A stretch of DNA of 64,000 nt from CAIKXD01 sp035439485. GTDB taxonomy: Bacteria > Bacteroidota > Bacteroidia > UBA4408. The notes beneath the pieces are model-generated. The model had not been told where the DNA came from. It was given only the letters and a program-made list of their open reading frames with translations, and made no database searches. The position numbers and the translations under genes are program-made. Within the stretch, counting starts at the first letter, position 1, and each line of letters starts with the position of its first letter. Below, piece by piece: positions 53,251 to 63,161 of this stretch. The stretch is taken from positions 1 through 64,000 of the forward strand of contig DAORKI010000003.1 of assembly GCA_035439485.1 (NCBI GenBank). Reading direction: 5' to 3'.

Positions 53251-54273
53251 GTGCCAACAACAAATAGTTTCCATCAATTACAAGATTTAATCAAGTCGGT
53301 GACTGGTAAAATCTTTGTATTGTGTGATGAAAATACCTATTTTCATTGTTATGAGCAGCTTATTCAAAATATAGAGGTTCCTGTTTATCCCATTATTATT
53401 AGGCCAGGCGAAAATGAAAAAAATCTTCAAACCTGTACCTACATTTGGAATGTCCTTATGGCTGAAAATGCCGACAAAAATGCCATATTAGTTAATTTAG
53501 GAGGAGGAGTCATCACTGATGTAGGGGGATTTGTTGCAGCAACTTATAAAAGAGGAATAAATTACATTAATGTTCCAACTACCTTACTTGCCATGGTTGA
53601 TGCTGCATCTGGTGGTAAATCTGGAGTTAATTTCAACCATTTAAAAAATATAATTGGAGTTATTTATCCACCCCAATTAGTAGTAATTCATGAAGCCTTT
53701 TTAAAAACTTTATCCCCACAACACCTTAAAAATGGATTTGTAGAAATGCTAAAACATGCTTTGTTGAGCAGCGAAAATGATTTAAATCAAATTATCAATT
53801 GTGGCATCATTAATAATTATATTACCACTGATACCATTTTACATAGTTTATCGATAAAAAATAAAATTGTTACACAAGATCCTTTGGAACAAGGACCAAG
53901 GAAAGTTTTGAATTTAGGGCATACGCTTGGTCATGCCATTGAATCTGTTGCTATGAAAATAGGTGCTAATATTTTACATGGCGAAGCTGTGGCTGTTGGA
54001 ATAATAATTATGCTGGAATTATCAGTTTTAAAATTGAATTTTGACCCTGTTAAAGCTCAAAAAATCATCGATTTTATTTACCTAAATTATTCTGTTCCAA
54101 ATTGGCTAAAGGAGCACAAATCAGGCTTAATAAAAGCTACCTTACAAGATAAAAAAAACAGTAACAATCAAATAAAAATGGTTTTACTTAAAGATATAGG
54201 GCAAGCGGTTTATGATATTCATTGCCATACAGAAGAAATTGAAACATCTATAATGTCTCTTAAGTTAAGCTAA
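53251..54273 (+). CDS. aroB: 3-dehydroquinate synthase
   Basis: Converts DAHP to 3-dehydroquinate, the second step of the shikimate pathway. A 340-residue protein starting at GTG. Motifs: LGGGVITDVGGFVAATYKRG (NAD site, about residues 88-107), VPTTLLAMVDAASGGKSGVN (about 112-131), and metal ligands in FVEMLKHALL (Glu), NLGHTLGHAIE (His) and ILHGEAVAVG (His). It lies 9 bases after hemE and converges on ispF with a 2-base gap. Confidence 0.95.
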   Translation: MPTTNSFHQLQDLIKSVTGKIFVLCDENTYFHCYEQLIQNIEVPVYPIIIRPGENEKNLQTCTYIWNVLMAENADKNAILVNLGGGVITDVGGFVAATYKRGINYINVPTTLLAMVDAASGGKSGVNFNHLKNIIGVIYPPQLVVIHEAFLKTLSPQHLKNGFVEMLKHALLSSENDLNQIINCGIINNYITTDTILHSLSIKNKIVTQDPLEQGPRKVLNLGHTLGHAIESVAMKIGANILHGEAVAVGIIIMLELSVLKLNFDPVKAQKIIDFIYLNYSVPNWLKEHKSGLIKATLQDKKNSNNQIKMVLLKDIGQAVYDIHCHTEEIETSIMSLKLS

Positions 54274-54275
54274 AT

Positions 54276-54773
54276 TTACTCCAATAAAAGATTATTAATA
54301 TAAATTAACGCCACTGCATGTGCTGCAACACCTTCTTCTCGGCCAACATAGCCCATTTTTTCATTGGTAGTTGCCTTTAAAGAAATTTGGTCCTCATTAA
54401 TGCTCATCACCTGTGCTAAAGTACTTTGCATTTGCGAAATAAAAGGCTTAATCTTTGGTTTTTCAAGTACTAATGTAACGTCAATATTTCCAATTTCATA
54501 TCGTTTTGAAGCTAGTAATTCAACCACTTTTGTCAATAAAATTTTACTATCAATACCTTTAAATTGCATATCAGTATCAGGAAAATGTTTTCCAATATCT
54601 CCTAAAGCTGCTGCACCTAATAATGCATCACAAATAGCATGAATTACAACATCAGCATCAGAATGTCCAAAAGCTCCTTGAAAATGGGGTACTTGAATTC
54701 CAGCCAACCAAAATGGATGTCCATCTTTTAATTGATGAACATCAAAACCAAAACCAACCCTAAATTTTTGCAT
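54276..54773 (-). CDS. ispF: 2-C-methyl-D-erythritol 2,4-cyclodiphosphate synthase
   Basis: Makes the cyclic diphosphate intermediate of the non-mevalonate (MEP) isoprenoid pathway. A 165-residue protein. Motifs: GFGFDVHQL (Asp and His metal ligands at about residues 11 and 13), GAFGHSDADVVIHAICDALLGAAALGDIG (about 34-62, third metal ligand His) and ISLKATTNEKMGYVGREEGVAAHAV (about 130-154). Its ATG shares one base with the porV stop codon (TAATG), so it is translated as part of the porU-porV-ispF transcript. Confidence 0.96.
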   Translation of the reverse strand: MQKFRVGFGFDVHQLKDGHPFWLAGIQVPHFQGAFGHSDADVVIHAICDALLGAAALGDIGKHFPDTDMQFKGIDSKILLTKVVELLASKRYEIGNIDVTLVLEKPKIKPFISQMQSTLAQVMSINEDQISLKATTNEKMGYVGREEGVAAHAVALIYINNLLLE

Positions 54774-56008
54774 TAATTGCTTGGTGTTTCTTTTGCTCCT
54801 GCTTTTGTTGACTCAAAATTAAACGTGAGTGTAAAACGCAAGGTATTTTGCAATGGATTTTGTTGTACGGTTGGAATTAAATAAGCAAAGTCAATTCCAA
54901 ACACATTGTATCGTAAACCTGCACCAATATTAAAATACTGACGATTTCCTTTTGATGCTGCTTCATGAAAATAACCAGTTCGGAAAGCAAATAAATTATC
55001 ATACCAATATTCTAATCCTACTGCCCACATTACTTCTCTTAGTTCTTCATTCATTCCACCTGGTGCATCATAAAATGATTGGGTTAATCCTTTTACTGTA
55101 CCCACATTTGAAGGCTTTCCTGCACTTAATTGAATAGTTCCATCGGCACCGTAGATAGGACTTCCAGTTGAATCACGGGCAATTTCAGGAGGTGTTGGTA
55201 CTAATAATTTATTGAAATCAACCATAAATGATAACTTATTATAATCATCTAAATCTAAAGTGATGTTGTTTCCAATTTTTAAATTCATTGGTATAAAGTC
55301 TCTTACAGCGGTTTCACTATAAGAAATTTTTGATCCTAAATTTGACATATTTAAACCAAATGAGTAAGTAGCCTTTTTGCTTCCTAATTTAAGTTCATTA
55401 TTTTGATAAAATGTGCTTATGTCAGCTGCCACAGCTTGCCCAGGTTTTGTATTTGCACCTGCAACATTAATATTACTTGTAAGATTCGAGAAAATATATC
55501 TCAAAGCAAGCGCTGTACTCCATCTAGAACTTAATTTACGGCTGTACGCTAAATCCAAGGCAAACTCATTTGGTCTAAATTGACCTATAGTGGTTCCATT
55601 GATATCGGTAAATGTAATATCTCCCAAAGAAAAATACCTGAGAGAGCCTGCTATGGCTTGATTTTTGTCTAATTTATGATAAGCACTTAAATAAGAAAAA
55701 TTGATATCAGGAACCAATCTTCTAAGCCATGGCGTATAATTCAAAGCAAATCCTGTTTTCTTTTCAATAAACGCATACTTGGCTGCATTCCAATGCATTG
55801 AATTTACATCAGGTGTTGAAGCTGCACCGCAATCCCCCATACCTCCAGCCCTTGAATCTGGGCCAATAGATAAAAATGGAACCGAAGTGGTAATCGTATT
55901 CAATTTTACTTCTTGACCAGTAATAGTTGAGCTGGTTTGCGCGTTAACGTTTGACATTAATACTAAAGCACCAAAGACAAAAACCTTAAACCAAATATTT
56001 TTTTTCAT
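54773..56008 (-). CDS. porV: T9SS outer-membrane shuttle protein PorV (LptO)
   Basis: A 411-residue barrel of the FadL-like family that carries CTD cargo from the translocon to the PorU sortase complex. The frame extends to a TTG at 56032, but that TTG is part of a -7 box (minus-strand TAAATTTG, 56037-56030). The ATG at 56008 starts the signal peptide (MKKNIWFKVFVFGALVLMSNVNAQ). The mature N-terminus has VPFLSIGPDSRAGGMGDCGAA and MHWNAAKYAF, characteristic of PorV/PorQ proteins. It follows porU (55-base gap) and is coupled to ispF. Confidence 0.92.
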   Translation of the reverse strand: MKKNIWFKVFVFGALVLMSNVNAQTSSTITGQEVKLNTITTSVPFLSIGPDSRAGGMGDCGAASTPDVNSMHWNAAKYAFIEKKTGFALNYTPWLRRLVPDINFSYLSAYHKLDKNQAIAGSLRYFSLGDITFTDINGTTIGQFRPNEFALDLAYSRKLSSRWSTALALRYIFSNLTSNINVAGANTKPGQAVAADISTFYQNNELKLGSKKATYSFGLNMSNLGSKISYSETAVRDFIPMNLKIGNNITLDLDDYNKLSFMVDFNKLLVPTPPEIARDSTGSPIYGADGTIQLSAGKPSNVGTVKGLTQSFYDAPGGMNEELREVMWAVGLEYWYDNLFAFRTGYFHEAASKGNRQYFNIGAGLRYNVFGIDFAYLIPTVQQNPLQNTLRFTLTFNFESTKAGAKETPSN

Positions 56009-56029
56009 CAAAATTTCTTTAAAGGACTG

Positions 56030-56037
56030 CAAATTTA
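56030..56037 (-). promoter_or_regulatory. -7 box ahead of porV (TAAATTTG)
   Basis: Exact TAnnTTTG match on the minus strand in the porU-porV gap, 21 bases before the porV ATG. It may add porV transcription independent of porU. Confidence 0.4.
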
Positions 56038-56063
56038 TAAATTAAACAATATAAAACACTTAC

Positions 56064-59000
56064 TTATTTTAAAACCACCAATTTTTCATACTTATCGGCC
56101 CAAGTTCCATCGGGAGCTGTAACCTTTAAACGATAGACATATACTCCTCTGCCAATTTTATCACCAAAATCATCTAAACCATCCCAAGTTATTTGCTCTG
56201 ATCTAAATCCTTCACATTTCACAAGCGTTTCCAAGGTTTTAACTAACCTACCTGAGACTGTAAACACTTGAATACTAACATCAAGCGTCTCACATGGCTT
56301 GTTGTGCTCAAACATGAATTTGGTGTAGGTGGTAAAAGGATTGGGATAATTTAAAACATGCTGCAAAGCCAAATTAGCAGAGGCTGAGACTATAAAATCT
56401 GTTTGAGCAGTGTTTGAATTATTATATACATCCCAAGCACGCAAAGACAATGTGTGTCGACCTTCGCTTAGTTTATTGAAAGGGTATCGAACAATACCAC
56501 TTTGATATGAATTTAAATCTGATTGATAAAAGTCGTTTAAGACAATCGACTTCTCAGTATTCTCGTCAAGCACAGCCACTAAATCATGACCAATTCCATT
56601 GCCAACTGTATTAATGCCATTTTCATCAAACAATACACCCATTAAATCCGGATTCTCATTGGTAATGCTTCCTGCCACAAATTTATTGTCGTTCATATAT
56701 AAATCAATCTTTGGACCATCTCCATCAACTAAAGCATTTGGATTGGTTCCTCCAACAATAAAGCTTTCATTGTATCCATTAGCATCATTGGTTCCATCGG
56801 CTGCATAATAACTTATTCGCCCTGGTCCAAAAGCATAATCAATGTCTTTAGGCACTATAAAAGAAAAACTAAATTCACCATTAGTAACACTTACTTTTCC
56901 TCGATATATAATACTTTTTCTCATTTTAAAATTTTGTGCACTTGAATATTGAGGGTCATTAGCCAAGGTCTTTAATTTGGTTTCTTTGTCATATACAGTT
57001 GGGTAAAGTATTCCATTATAGCTTGTTAATTTTGTTCCATTTAAATTAGCCACAAAGCCTTTAATAGTAATTTTTGTTAATGCTTTAAGCGTGTCGCCCG
57101 AAAATGAAACTGGCTGATTATTTATAGTCTGTGTATACACCTTATAATCAGGGAAGTTTAAACGAACCGCAGGATCACACAATAAAGAAAAGTTTCTGTG
57201 ATTACTTGTGCCTGCACTTACTTGAGCAGTTTTATTCTTTGTTGTTGTACATACATCACCAACCCTAGGAAATAACTGGCTAGTTGAATCTCTTAAAAAT
57301 ACATTCTGATAAAAATTTCTATTCAATGTTTCATTAAAATTTGCATAAGCCAAACGAGTTGTAGTTAGAAGGCCTATTCCTCCACCGTTCGGGCGCAATA
57401 TAACTTCTTCTCCTGCCGAGGTTCTTCCTGGGTCATCAAAACGGCTGAACTCGCATGTTGCAGTTACAAACAAAGGCAATCGATTGGCATTGTTCCATGA
57501 TTCTATATCTTTTACTTCTAAAATTCTTTCTTGTGACCAGCCTGTTTCACCACCATGCCCGGTATAATTTACAATTAACGCGCCTCTATCTACCCGTTGA
57601 TTAATAGCAGTGTTTACATCAGGATATCTTGCTCCACCTGCAGCCGATTGTTGTTTAAAAGCATCAATATATATTTTGTCAATATTATAATCATGATAGG
57701 TAGAATCAACATAGTTTGCTAATCTTTCAGATTGGGCAAAATGCAAGTTATTATCTTCATCATCAGCAACAAAACAAATTACATTTCTCCAATCTCCAGT
57801 TGATACAGAACCAGCTGTACCACAAAAGGAAGGATTAGCAACCTCTATTGTTTGTGGCTGCATGTAGGCATAAATTTTATCAACAACAGCTTTAGCCTCA
57901 TCCTTTGATTTAACAGGAATTCTTCCAACAGCAACATCCATTTGTTCTGTTAAGCCCTCCCCTTCATTTTCATCCAATAAGCCAAAATAATCATCAGACA
58001 CATAGGAATTAATATATGAAACACCATTTGCCGATTCAAAACAAACTACAAAATTTGTATTGCCAACTATACTTCTTCCTCTGTTTTTATATGAAGCATC
58101 TCCCATAATCAATAAATACTTCGGCATTTCTTGTTCGTTAGTTGCCCTATTATAAAACATCATCATAAATTGCTTGATAGCTGTTACATCTTGGTTTCCT
58201 CCTGAAAATTCATTGTAAATTTTTTGTGGTGTAACCACCAAGGATTTTAAACCATCATTAGCAAAATGAAGATCGGCCAACCGTTGCGACTGTTCAATAA
58301 ACAAAGGATGTGAAACAATTATCATATCATAAAAACCTAGTCCATGTAAATTTTGGTTTTCAACAGCTCCAAAATCAAAGGGTTCCTTTATGGCATTACT
58401 TCCTGCATTAAAGGCTATGTATTCATTTACTGTATCTGCATTAGCTCTAAACACAAAAGAATTACCATTTAAATTACCCAAAATTTGCTTTACATTTTGT
58501 AGATCTGAAATGTCCCAAACAATGGTATTCGTAGATGCATCTGCAATATTAAAATCAGCCACTTGTCCAACTCCTGCAGAAGCAATATCTCTAAATGAAA
58601 CTTCATTTCCTGACATTTTTAATTGCCTTCGTACACGCATTTCTATAAAATCAAGTAGTCCATAACCACTGTTAAATGAAGGGGATTTAGTGAATTTAAT
58701 TTCGACATTTAACTGAGATGAATTGGGGATAAATTGTTGGCAATCACTTCCTATAGTTACTGGGTCGGCATAATACGGCTGTAAAGCCACTGCAGGAGGG
58801 ATAACATTATAATTTGCTGAGGCACATTTAACAGAAAAAGTGGCAGATGGATTAGACCTTGCTGCCATTTGCGTTTTAATAAATGCTGGCGCATTATAGT
58901 CAATATTGGGGAAGTTAAAAGGAAAGTTATAGGTTGTAACTACATCAAAATTTTCGCCAAACCATTGACGACCACTTTTCACCACATTGCTTGCCTCATT

Positions 59001-60062
59001 TTCGTAAAATGCAAAATCATCAAAAGAATTAACGCTAACTGTGGCATTTTGTGTGACAGAGCTTTGTTGATTAATTCTTTTCCCTGCAATCCCATCAACG
59101 TTGATGAAATAGTAACTTGTATCAGTATAATCATTTAATTTATGGTACATACCTAAACAACTATTGTCCTTATACCAACGATGAGGTGCTTTACCATAAA
59201 AAAGTATAAAATCATCTGCATTAAATACTCCATCCGATTCACCTTCAAAGTAAATAGCACACTCCTGCAAATCATCAAATCTAGGTTCGCTATTCAAAAA
59301 TGGGAGTTGTTGACCTCCTGTTCCATACATTTTTATATTACGTGGGTCAATTTCTTCGGGTTTAGCTCCAAGTGATTTAATAAAATTATGGTCAACTTTA
59401 TAAACACCGTCCTTGGTAATTCCAACTTTGAACCAGGTACCCGATTTTAATACCGATTCAGAGGCAAAAGTGTGCGATCGCCCACTAGAGCGGTTTTCTT
59501 GAAGAGGTTGAATCACAATATCAAATGCAATTAATTTTTCAATTTTCCCTGTGGATGAATTTTTTCTTAATGGAACAAAATCAAATAACAATGAGGGTAC
59601 CTTTTTTGTATATACTAATTTAGTATTTACTTGAATGTTGGGACTTAAGTTCCCAAATTTTTCGGCAATTTCAAGCTCAGTGTTGCTCAATGATTCAAAT
59701 AACATGTTTGATAATGAAACACTTCCATTTTTATATCCTTGAGGCAATTTAGTTTTTGATGAATAATATGGGAGTCCAGAATTTGCAGCATGGGCAACTC
59801 CATCGAAATTTAAAAATTTTTCGACCGTTCCTGCACTATTATATATGCTTGGAGTTGTCCAATTTACTCTATAAGCCTGCGATAGTTTAGCAATGCCTTT
59901 TACATTATTTGTTACAGTACTACTTTTAACTATATTGGTTTTGGCATTTTCTTTAATGCCTTGTGCAAACGTTTTAATACAGAAAAACGTAATAAGGATA
60001 AAAATGGTGTGAATAAATATTTTTTTAGGTTGCATCATTGATCTTTGGATATTAACACTCAT
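56064..60062 (-). CDS. porU: T9SS sortase PorU
   Basis: A 1332-residue gingipain-like C25 cysteine peptidase that removes the CTD from T9SS cargo and attaches it to surface glycolipid. The signal peptide follows MQPKKIFIHTIFILITFFC; the frame starts at ATG 60062, with in-frame ATGs at 60038 and 60035 closer to it. Catalytic His is in VNYTGHGGETGW (about residue 835) and Cys in FVTATCEFSRFDDPG (about 870), the family signature. The protein ends with its own CTD-like domain (about 1245-1332; LNYPNPFTTYTKFMFEH, IGRGVYVYRLKV). It is first in the leftward porU-porV-ispF transcript and divergent from porP-gldJ. Confidence 0.95.
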   Translation of the reverse strand: MSVNIQRSMMQPKKIFIHTIFILITFFCIKTFAQGIKENAKTNIVKSSTVTNNVKGIAKLSQAYRVNWTTPSIYNSAGTVEKFLNFDGVAHAANSGLPYYSSKTKLPQGYKNGSVSLSNMLFESLSNTELEIAEKFGNLSPNIQVNTKLVYTKKVPSLLFDFVPLRKNSSTGKIEKLIAFDIVIQPLQENRSSGRSHTFASESVLKSGTWFKVGITKDGVYKVDHNFIKSLGAKPEEIDPRNIKMYGTGGQQLPFLNSEPRFDDLQECAIYFEGESDGVFNADDFILFYGKAPHRWYKDNSCLGMYHKLNDYTDTSYYFINVDGIAGKRINQQSSVTQNATVSVNSFDDFAFYENEASNVVKSGRQWFGENFDVVTTYNFPFNFPNIDYNAPAFIKTQMAARSNPSATFSVKCASANYNVIPPAVALQPYYADPVTIGSDCQQFIPNSSQLNVEIKFTKSPSFNSGYGLLDFIEMRVRRQLKMSGNEVSFRDIASAGVGQVADFNIADASTNTIVWDISDLQNVKQILGNLNGNSFVFRANADTVNEYIAFNAGSNAIKEPFDFGAVENQNLHGLGFYDMIIVSHPLFIEQSQRLADLHFANDGLKSLVVTPQKIYNEFSGGNQDVTAIKQFMMMFYNRATNEQEMPKYLLIMGDASYKNRGRSIVGNTNFVVCFESANGVSYINSYVSDDYFGLLDENEGEGLTEQMDVAVGRIPVKSKDEAKAVVDKIYAYMQPQTIEVANPSFCGTAGSVSTGDWRNVICFVADDEDNNLHFAQSERLANYVDSTYHDYNIDKIYIDAFKQQSAAGGARYPDVNTAINQRVDRGALIVNYTGHGGETGWSQERILEVKDIESWNNANRLPLFVTATCEFSRFDDPGRTSAGEEVILRPNGGGIGLLTTTRLAYANFNETLNRNFYQNVFLRDSTSQLFPRVGDVCTTTKNKTAQVSAGTSNHRNFSLLCDPAVRLNFPDYKVYTQTINNQPVSFSGDTLKALTKITIKGFVANLNGTKLTSYNGILYPTVYDKETKLKTLANDPQYSSAQNFKMRKSIIYRGKVSVTNGEFSFSFIVPKDIDYAFGPGRISYYAADGTNDANGYNESFIVGGTNPNALVDGDGPKIDLYMNDNKFVAGSITNENPDLMGVLFDENGINTVGNGIGHDLVAVLDENTEKSIVLNDFYQSDLNSYQSGIVRYPFNKLSEGRHTLSLRAWDVYNNSNTAQTDFIVSASANLALQHVLNYPNPFTTYTKFMFEHNKPCETLDVSIQVFTVSGRLVKTLETLVKCEGFRSEQITWDGLDDFGDKIGRGVYVYRLKVTAPDGTWADKYEKLVVLK

Positions 60063-60232
60063 AACTGAGCAAATGTTGAAATTTAAAGTTGAAAAAACGA
60101 AAATATTGTAAATTTATTGTCAAAAATTTTAGATAGGAAGTTGTTAAAATGAAAACAGAAATAAAAAAAATCGCGTCAAATGTAACTTTACATTCAAAAA
60201 AAGTGTATACTTGTGGCTTTAATCATTTATCA

Positions 60233-61198
60233 ATGAACAAAACTTTGTTGTTTAAATTGCTATTTACAGGCTTGACATGTATTATTCTATCGAGTGATGC
60301 AATGGCACAAGACCCGCAATTCAGCCAGTTTTACGCAAATCCGCTATACTTAAATCCTGCTTTTGCTGGAACTGCTCGCTGCCCTCGAGTTGTAATGAAT
60401 TATAGAAATCAATGGCCGGGAATTCCCGGTAACTTTGTTACCTATAGTGCTTCATACGACCAACATATAGATAATATGAATGGGGGTTTGGGTGTTTTAG
60501 TAATGAATGACAGAGCAGGTTTAGGAGCATTAACTACAACTGGTGCAAGCGGTATGTATTCTTATCAATTCCCAGTTAACAGATTTTTTAGTATTCGTGC
60601 TGGTTTGCAGGCTACTTATTATCAAAAAAAGGTAGATTGGAATAGTTTAACATTTGGCGATCAAATTAGCGACAGAAACGGGTTTATTTATAAAACTTCT
60701 GAAACACCCATTCTTAATAGTCGTGGTGTAGCAGATTTTTCGGCTGGGGTATTGGCTTTTAGCGATAAATTTTTTGGTGGAGTTGCTGTGCATCATCTTA
60801 CACAGCCTTATGAGGGTTTTACCAACGCTGCAAAAAGTCGTTTACCTCGTAAAATTACTGCACATGCCGGAGCAGTGATTCCATTAAGCCAATTCAACGA
60901 TTGGACTATTTCACCCAACGTTATTTATCAGCAACAAGCAAATTTTCAGCAACTTAATTTAGGGCTTTACGTATCAAAAGGACCATTAGTTGGAGGATTA
61001 TGGTATAGGAATCAAGATGCCATCATTGCTTTAATTGGTTTTAAAATGGAAAAATTCAAAATTGGATATACATACGATGTTACCATTTCTAAATTGAGTA
61101 ATGCTTCGGCAGGCTCACATGAATTATCAATGATATTTACCTTTAAGTGTAAGGTTAAAAGAAAGAAGTTTAATACAATAAATTGTCCTACATTCTAA
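60233..61198 (+). CDS. PorP/SprF-family T9SS membrane protein
   Basis: A 321-residue outer-membrane protein of the PorP/SprF family. The frame is open from 60149, but the ATG at 60233 gives the signal peptide (NKTLLFKLLFTGLTCIILSS, cut near DAMAQ). The mature N-terminus QDPQFSQFYANPLYLNPAFAGTA followed by RNQWPGIPGNFVTYSASYDQ is the family hallmark, and G-K-Y/W beta-barrel strands follow. PorP works with PorK/PorN in the T9SS periplasmic ring; SprF-like paralogues support specific cargo. Genomes often carry many paralogues, so this may be a cargo-specific one. gldJ follows 42 bases after its stop codon. Confidence 0.9.
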   Translation: MNKTLLFKLLFTGLTCIILSSDAMAQDPQFSQFYANPLYLNPAFAGTARCPRVVMNYRNQWPGIPGNFVTYSASYDQHIDNMNGGLGVLVMNDRAGLGALTTTGASGMYSYQFPVNRFFSIRAGLQATYYQKKVDWNSLTFGDQISDRNGFIYKTSETPILNSRGVADFSAGVLAFSDKFFGGVAVHHLTQPYEGFTNAAKSRLPRKITAHAGAVIPLSQFNDWTISPNVIYQQQANFQQLNLGLYVSKGPLVGGLWYRNQDAIIALIGFKMEKFKIGYTYDVTISKLSNASAGSHELSMIFTFKCKVKRKKFNTINCPTF

Positions 61199-61240
61199 AT
61201 ATTAATGGAAATTAATTTACGCTCACCATTTACTTATACA

Positions 61241-62845
61241 ATGAAAACAAGCAAAAAATTAATGTTGGCTTTTTCAGCAAGTAGCCTACTTTTGGCTGCC
61301 TCATGTACCAAGCCTACCTCTAATTCAACTGGTTGGGAATACAACAATCCCGATAATGGTGGATTCGAAAAAGTAGCCTATCAAGAACAAGAAACTGGCC
61401 CTGGTTTAGTTCTTATTGAAGGTGGTACTTTTAGCATGGGGCGAGTTGAACAAGATGTTTTGTACGATTGGAACAATCAGCCCAGAAGAGTTACTGTTTC
61501 TTCATTTTATATGGATGAAACTGAGGTTAGAAATATTGATTGGTTAGAATATTTGTTTTGGACAAGAAACGTTTATGGTACAGATTATTCTGAGGTGTTA
61601 AAAAAAGCGCTACCAGATACCTTAGTTTGGAGAGATCGATTGGCTTTTAATGAACCTTATGTAGAATATTATTTGCGCCATCCAGCTTATCATGAATATC
61701 CTGTAGTAGGAATTAATTGGCTTCAAGCCACTGATTTTTGTGCGTGGAGAACTGACCGTGTGAACGAATTTATTTTAATTAGAGAGGGTATTTTGGAGTT
61801 TGACCCTAATAATTGGGTTAATGAAAATAATTTCAATACTGATGCTTATCTTGTTGGACAATATGAAGGAACAGTTAAGAAAAATAAAGCTGATTTAAAT
61901 AGCAAAGGTAGCGGTGAAAGAAAGGTAAGAATGGAGGATGGTATTTTATTACCTCGTTACCGACTCCCAACAGAAGCTGAGTGGGAATTTGCTGCTTATT
62001 CATTAATTGGTAACACCATGGATGAAGATGTTGTTAAGCGTAAATTATATCCTTGGAATGGTCATTATGTTAGAAATGACTCAGAAAGAGATATAGGTAA
62101 AATGATGGCTAACTTTAAAAGAGGTAGAGGTGATAACATGGGTACAGCAGGAAATCTTAATGATAATGCCGATATTACCGCACCAGTTTTATCATATTGG
62201 CCTAATGACTATGGTTTATATAACATGGCTGGTAATGTGAGCGAATGGGTAATGGATGTTTATCGCTCAGTGAGTCATGATGATAAATCTGATTTTAGAG
62301 CATTTAGAGGAAATGTATTCCAAACTAAAATACTAAATGAAGAAGGTGCAGTAGCTGATAAAGATAGCTTAGGACACATTAAATACAGAAATGTTGAAGC
62401 AGTAACTGATAACTTGGCCGAAAGAAGAAATTACAAACGTGCTGATAATATTAACTATTTAGATGGAGATTTTTCATCTCAAGTAGATGAAGAAAATTGG
62501 AAAAATTTACTTGCAACTGCCGCTGCTGCTGACGAAGGCGGAGGTGGTGAAGGAGGCGAAGCAGCCTCAGAAGGAGGAGGCGCAGAAGCTGCAGCTGCTG
62601 ATGGAGAAATTAAACAAGAAGAAAGTAATGGAATGTATTACAACCAAAAAAGTGGCGCCAATGATATTACATCTATGATAAATGATAGAGCGCATGTTTT
62701 AAAAGGTGGTAACTGGCATGATAGAGCTTATTGGATGAATCCAGGTACAAGAAGATTTTTAGATGAAAGACAATCAACTTCTTGGTTAGGCTTCCGCTGC
62801 GCCATGACTCGTGTTGGTAGTCCAGTTGGTTTTAATAGCAAGTAA
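61241..62845 (+). CDS. gldJ: Gliding/T9SS lipoprotein GldJ
   Basis: A 534-residue lipoprotein from the ATG at 61241 (frame open from 61205), with a signal ending LLAASC. The body is an FGE/sulfatase-modifying-factor fold typical of GldJ and GldK: GPGLVLIEGGTFSMGRVEQD (about residues 48-67), SFYMDETEVRNIDWLEYL, HEYPVVGINWLQATDFCAWRTDRVNE, YRLPTEAEWEFAAYS, GLYNMAGNVSEWVMDVYR and FLDERQSTSWLGFRCAMTR. The RVxxDVxxDWNN segment points to GldJ. An unusual Gly/Ala/Glu-rich insert (about 424-464) separates the last two core segments. In Flavobacterium GldJ stabilises GldK and is required for T9SS. A strong terminator follows. Confidence 0.93.
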   Translation: MKTSKKLMLAFSASSLLLAASCTKPTSNSTGWEYNNPDNGGFEKVAYQEQETGPGLVLIEGGTFSMGRVEQDVLYDWNNQPRRVTVSSFYMDETEVRNIDWLEYLFWTRNVYGTDYSEVLKKALPDTLVWRDRLAFNEPYVEYYLRHPAYHEYPVVGINWLQATDFCAWRTDRVNEFILIREGILEFDPNNWVNENNFNTDAYLVGQYEGTVKKNKADLNSKGSGERKVRMEDGILLPRYRLPTEAEWEFAAYSLIGNTMDEDVVKRKLYPWNGHYVRNDSERDIGKMMANFKRGRGDNMGTAGNLNDNADITAPVLSYWPNDYGLYNMAGNVSEWVMDVYRSVSHDDKSDFRAFRGNVFQTKILNEEGAVADKDSLGHIKYRNVEAVTDNLAERRNYKRADNINYLDGDFSSQVDEENWKNLLATAAAADEGGGGEGGEAASEGGGAEAAAADGEIKQEESNGMYYNQKSGANDITSMINDRAHVLKGGNWHDRAYWMNPGTRRFLDERQSTSWLGFRCAMTRVGSPVGFNSK

Positions 62846-63161
62846 TTAAGGAAAAATCACAAATAAAAGCCCTGCTACAAATGATATGTAGCAGGGCTTT
62901 TTTGTTGATTCACTTTAAAAAGTAATACCAATCGTATTTATTTTTTAATCCAACTAATACCTTTACTCTTTATAAATTAGTCCATAAGTATGTGATATAA
63001 TGCCGATAGCGTGTCTGTTAATATTCCAATCAGTTGGACTATTACAGAAACCGTATCCATATAAAAATTAAATATGCAATGGTAAATGCCAATGTAACTT
63101 GAAATTAGGCCAATTAGGCTAGGCCGTATTTAGACTAAATTGAAAGTGTTATCTGTATAAT
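62846..63161. other. Intergenic region after gldJ
   Basis: 316 bases without a gene. The first 58 hold the gldJ terminator. The rest is AT-rich, with TCCAACT (62949-62955) and its complement AGTTGGA (63032-63038) 76 bases apart, and two copies of ATTAGGC near 63104-63119. I see no promoter, tRNA or clear ORF. Confidence 0.4.
62865..62903 (+). terminator. Strong intrinsic terminator of gldJ
   Basis: A perfect 15-base stem (62865-62879 with 62887-62901; core GCCCTGCTACA), 7-base loop, ending in six T. It begins 19 bases after the stop codon. Confidence 0.92.

Noticed and set aside
61241..62845. Formylglycine-generating (sulfatase-modifying) enzyme.
   Set aside because: The fold matches, but the sequence pattern is that of GldJ; it is a lipoprotein beside T9SS genes and I do not see the paired active-site cysteines.
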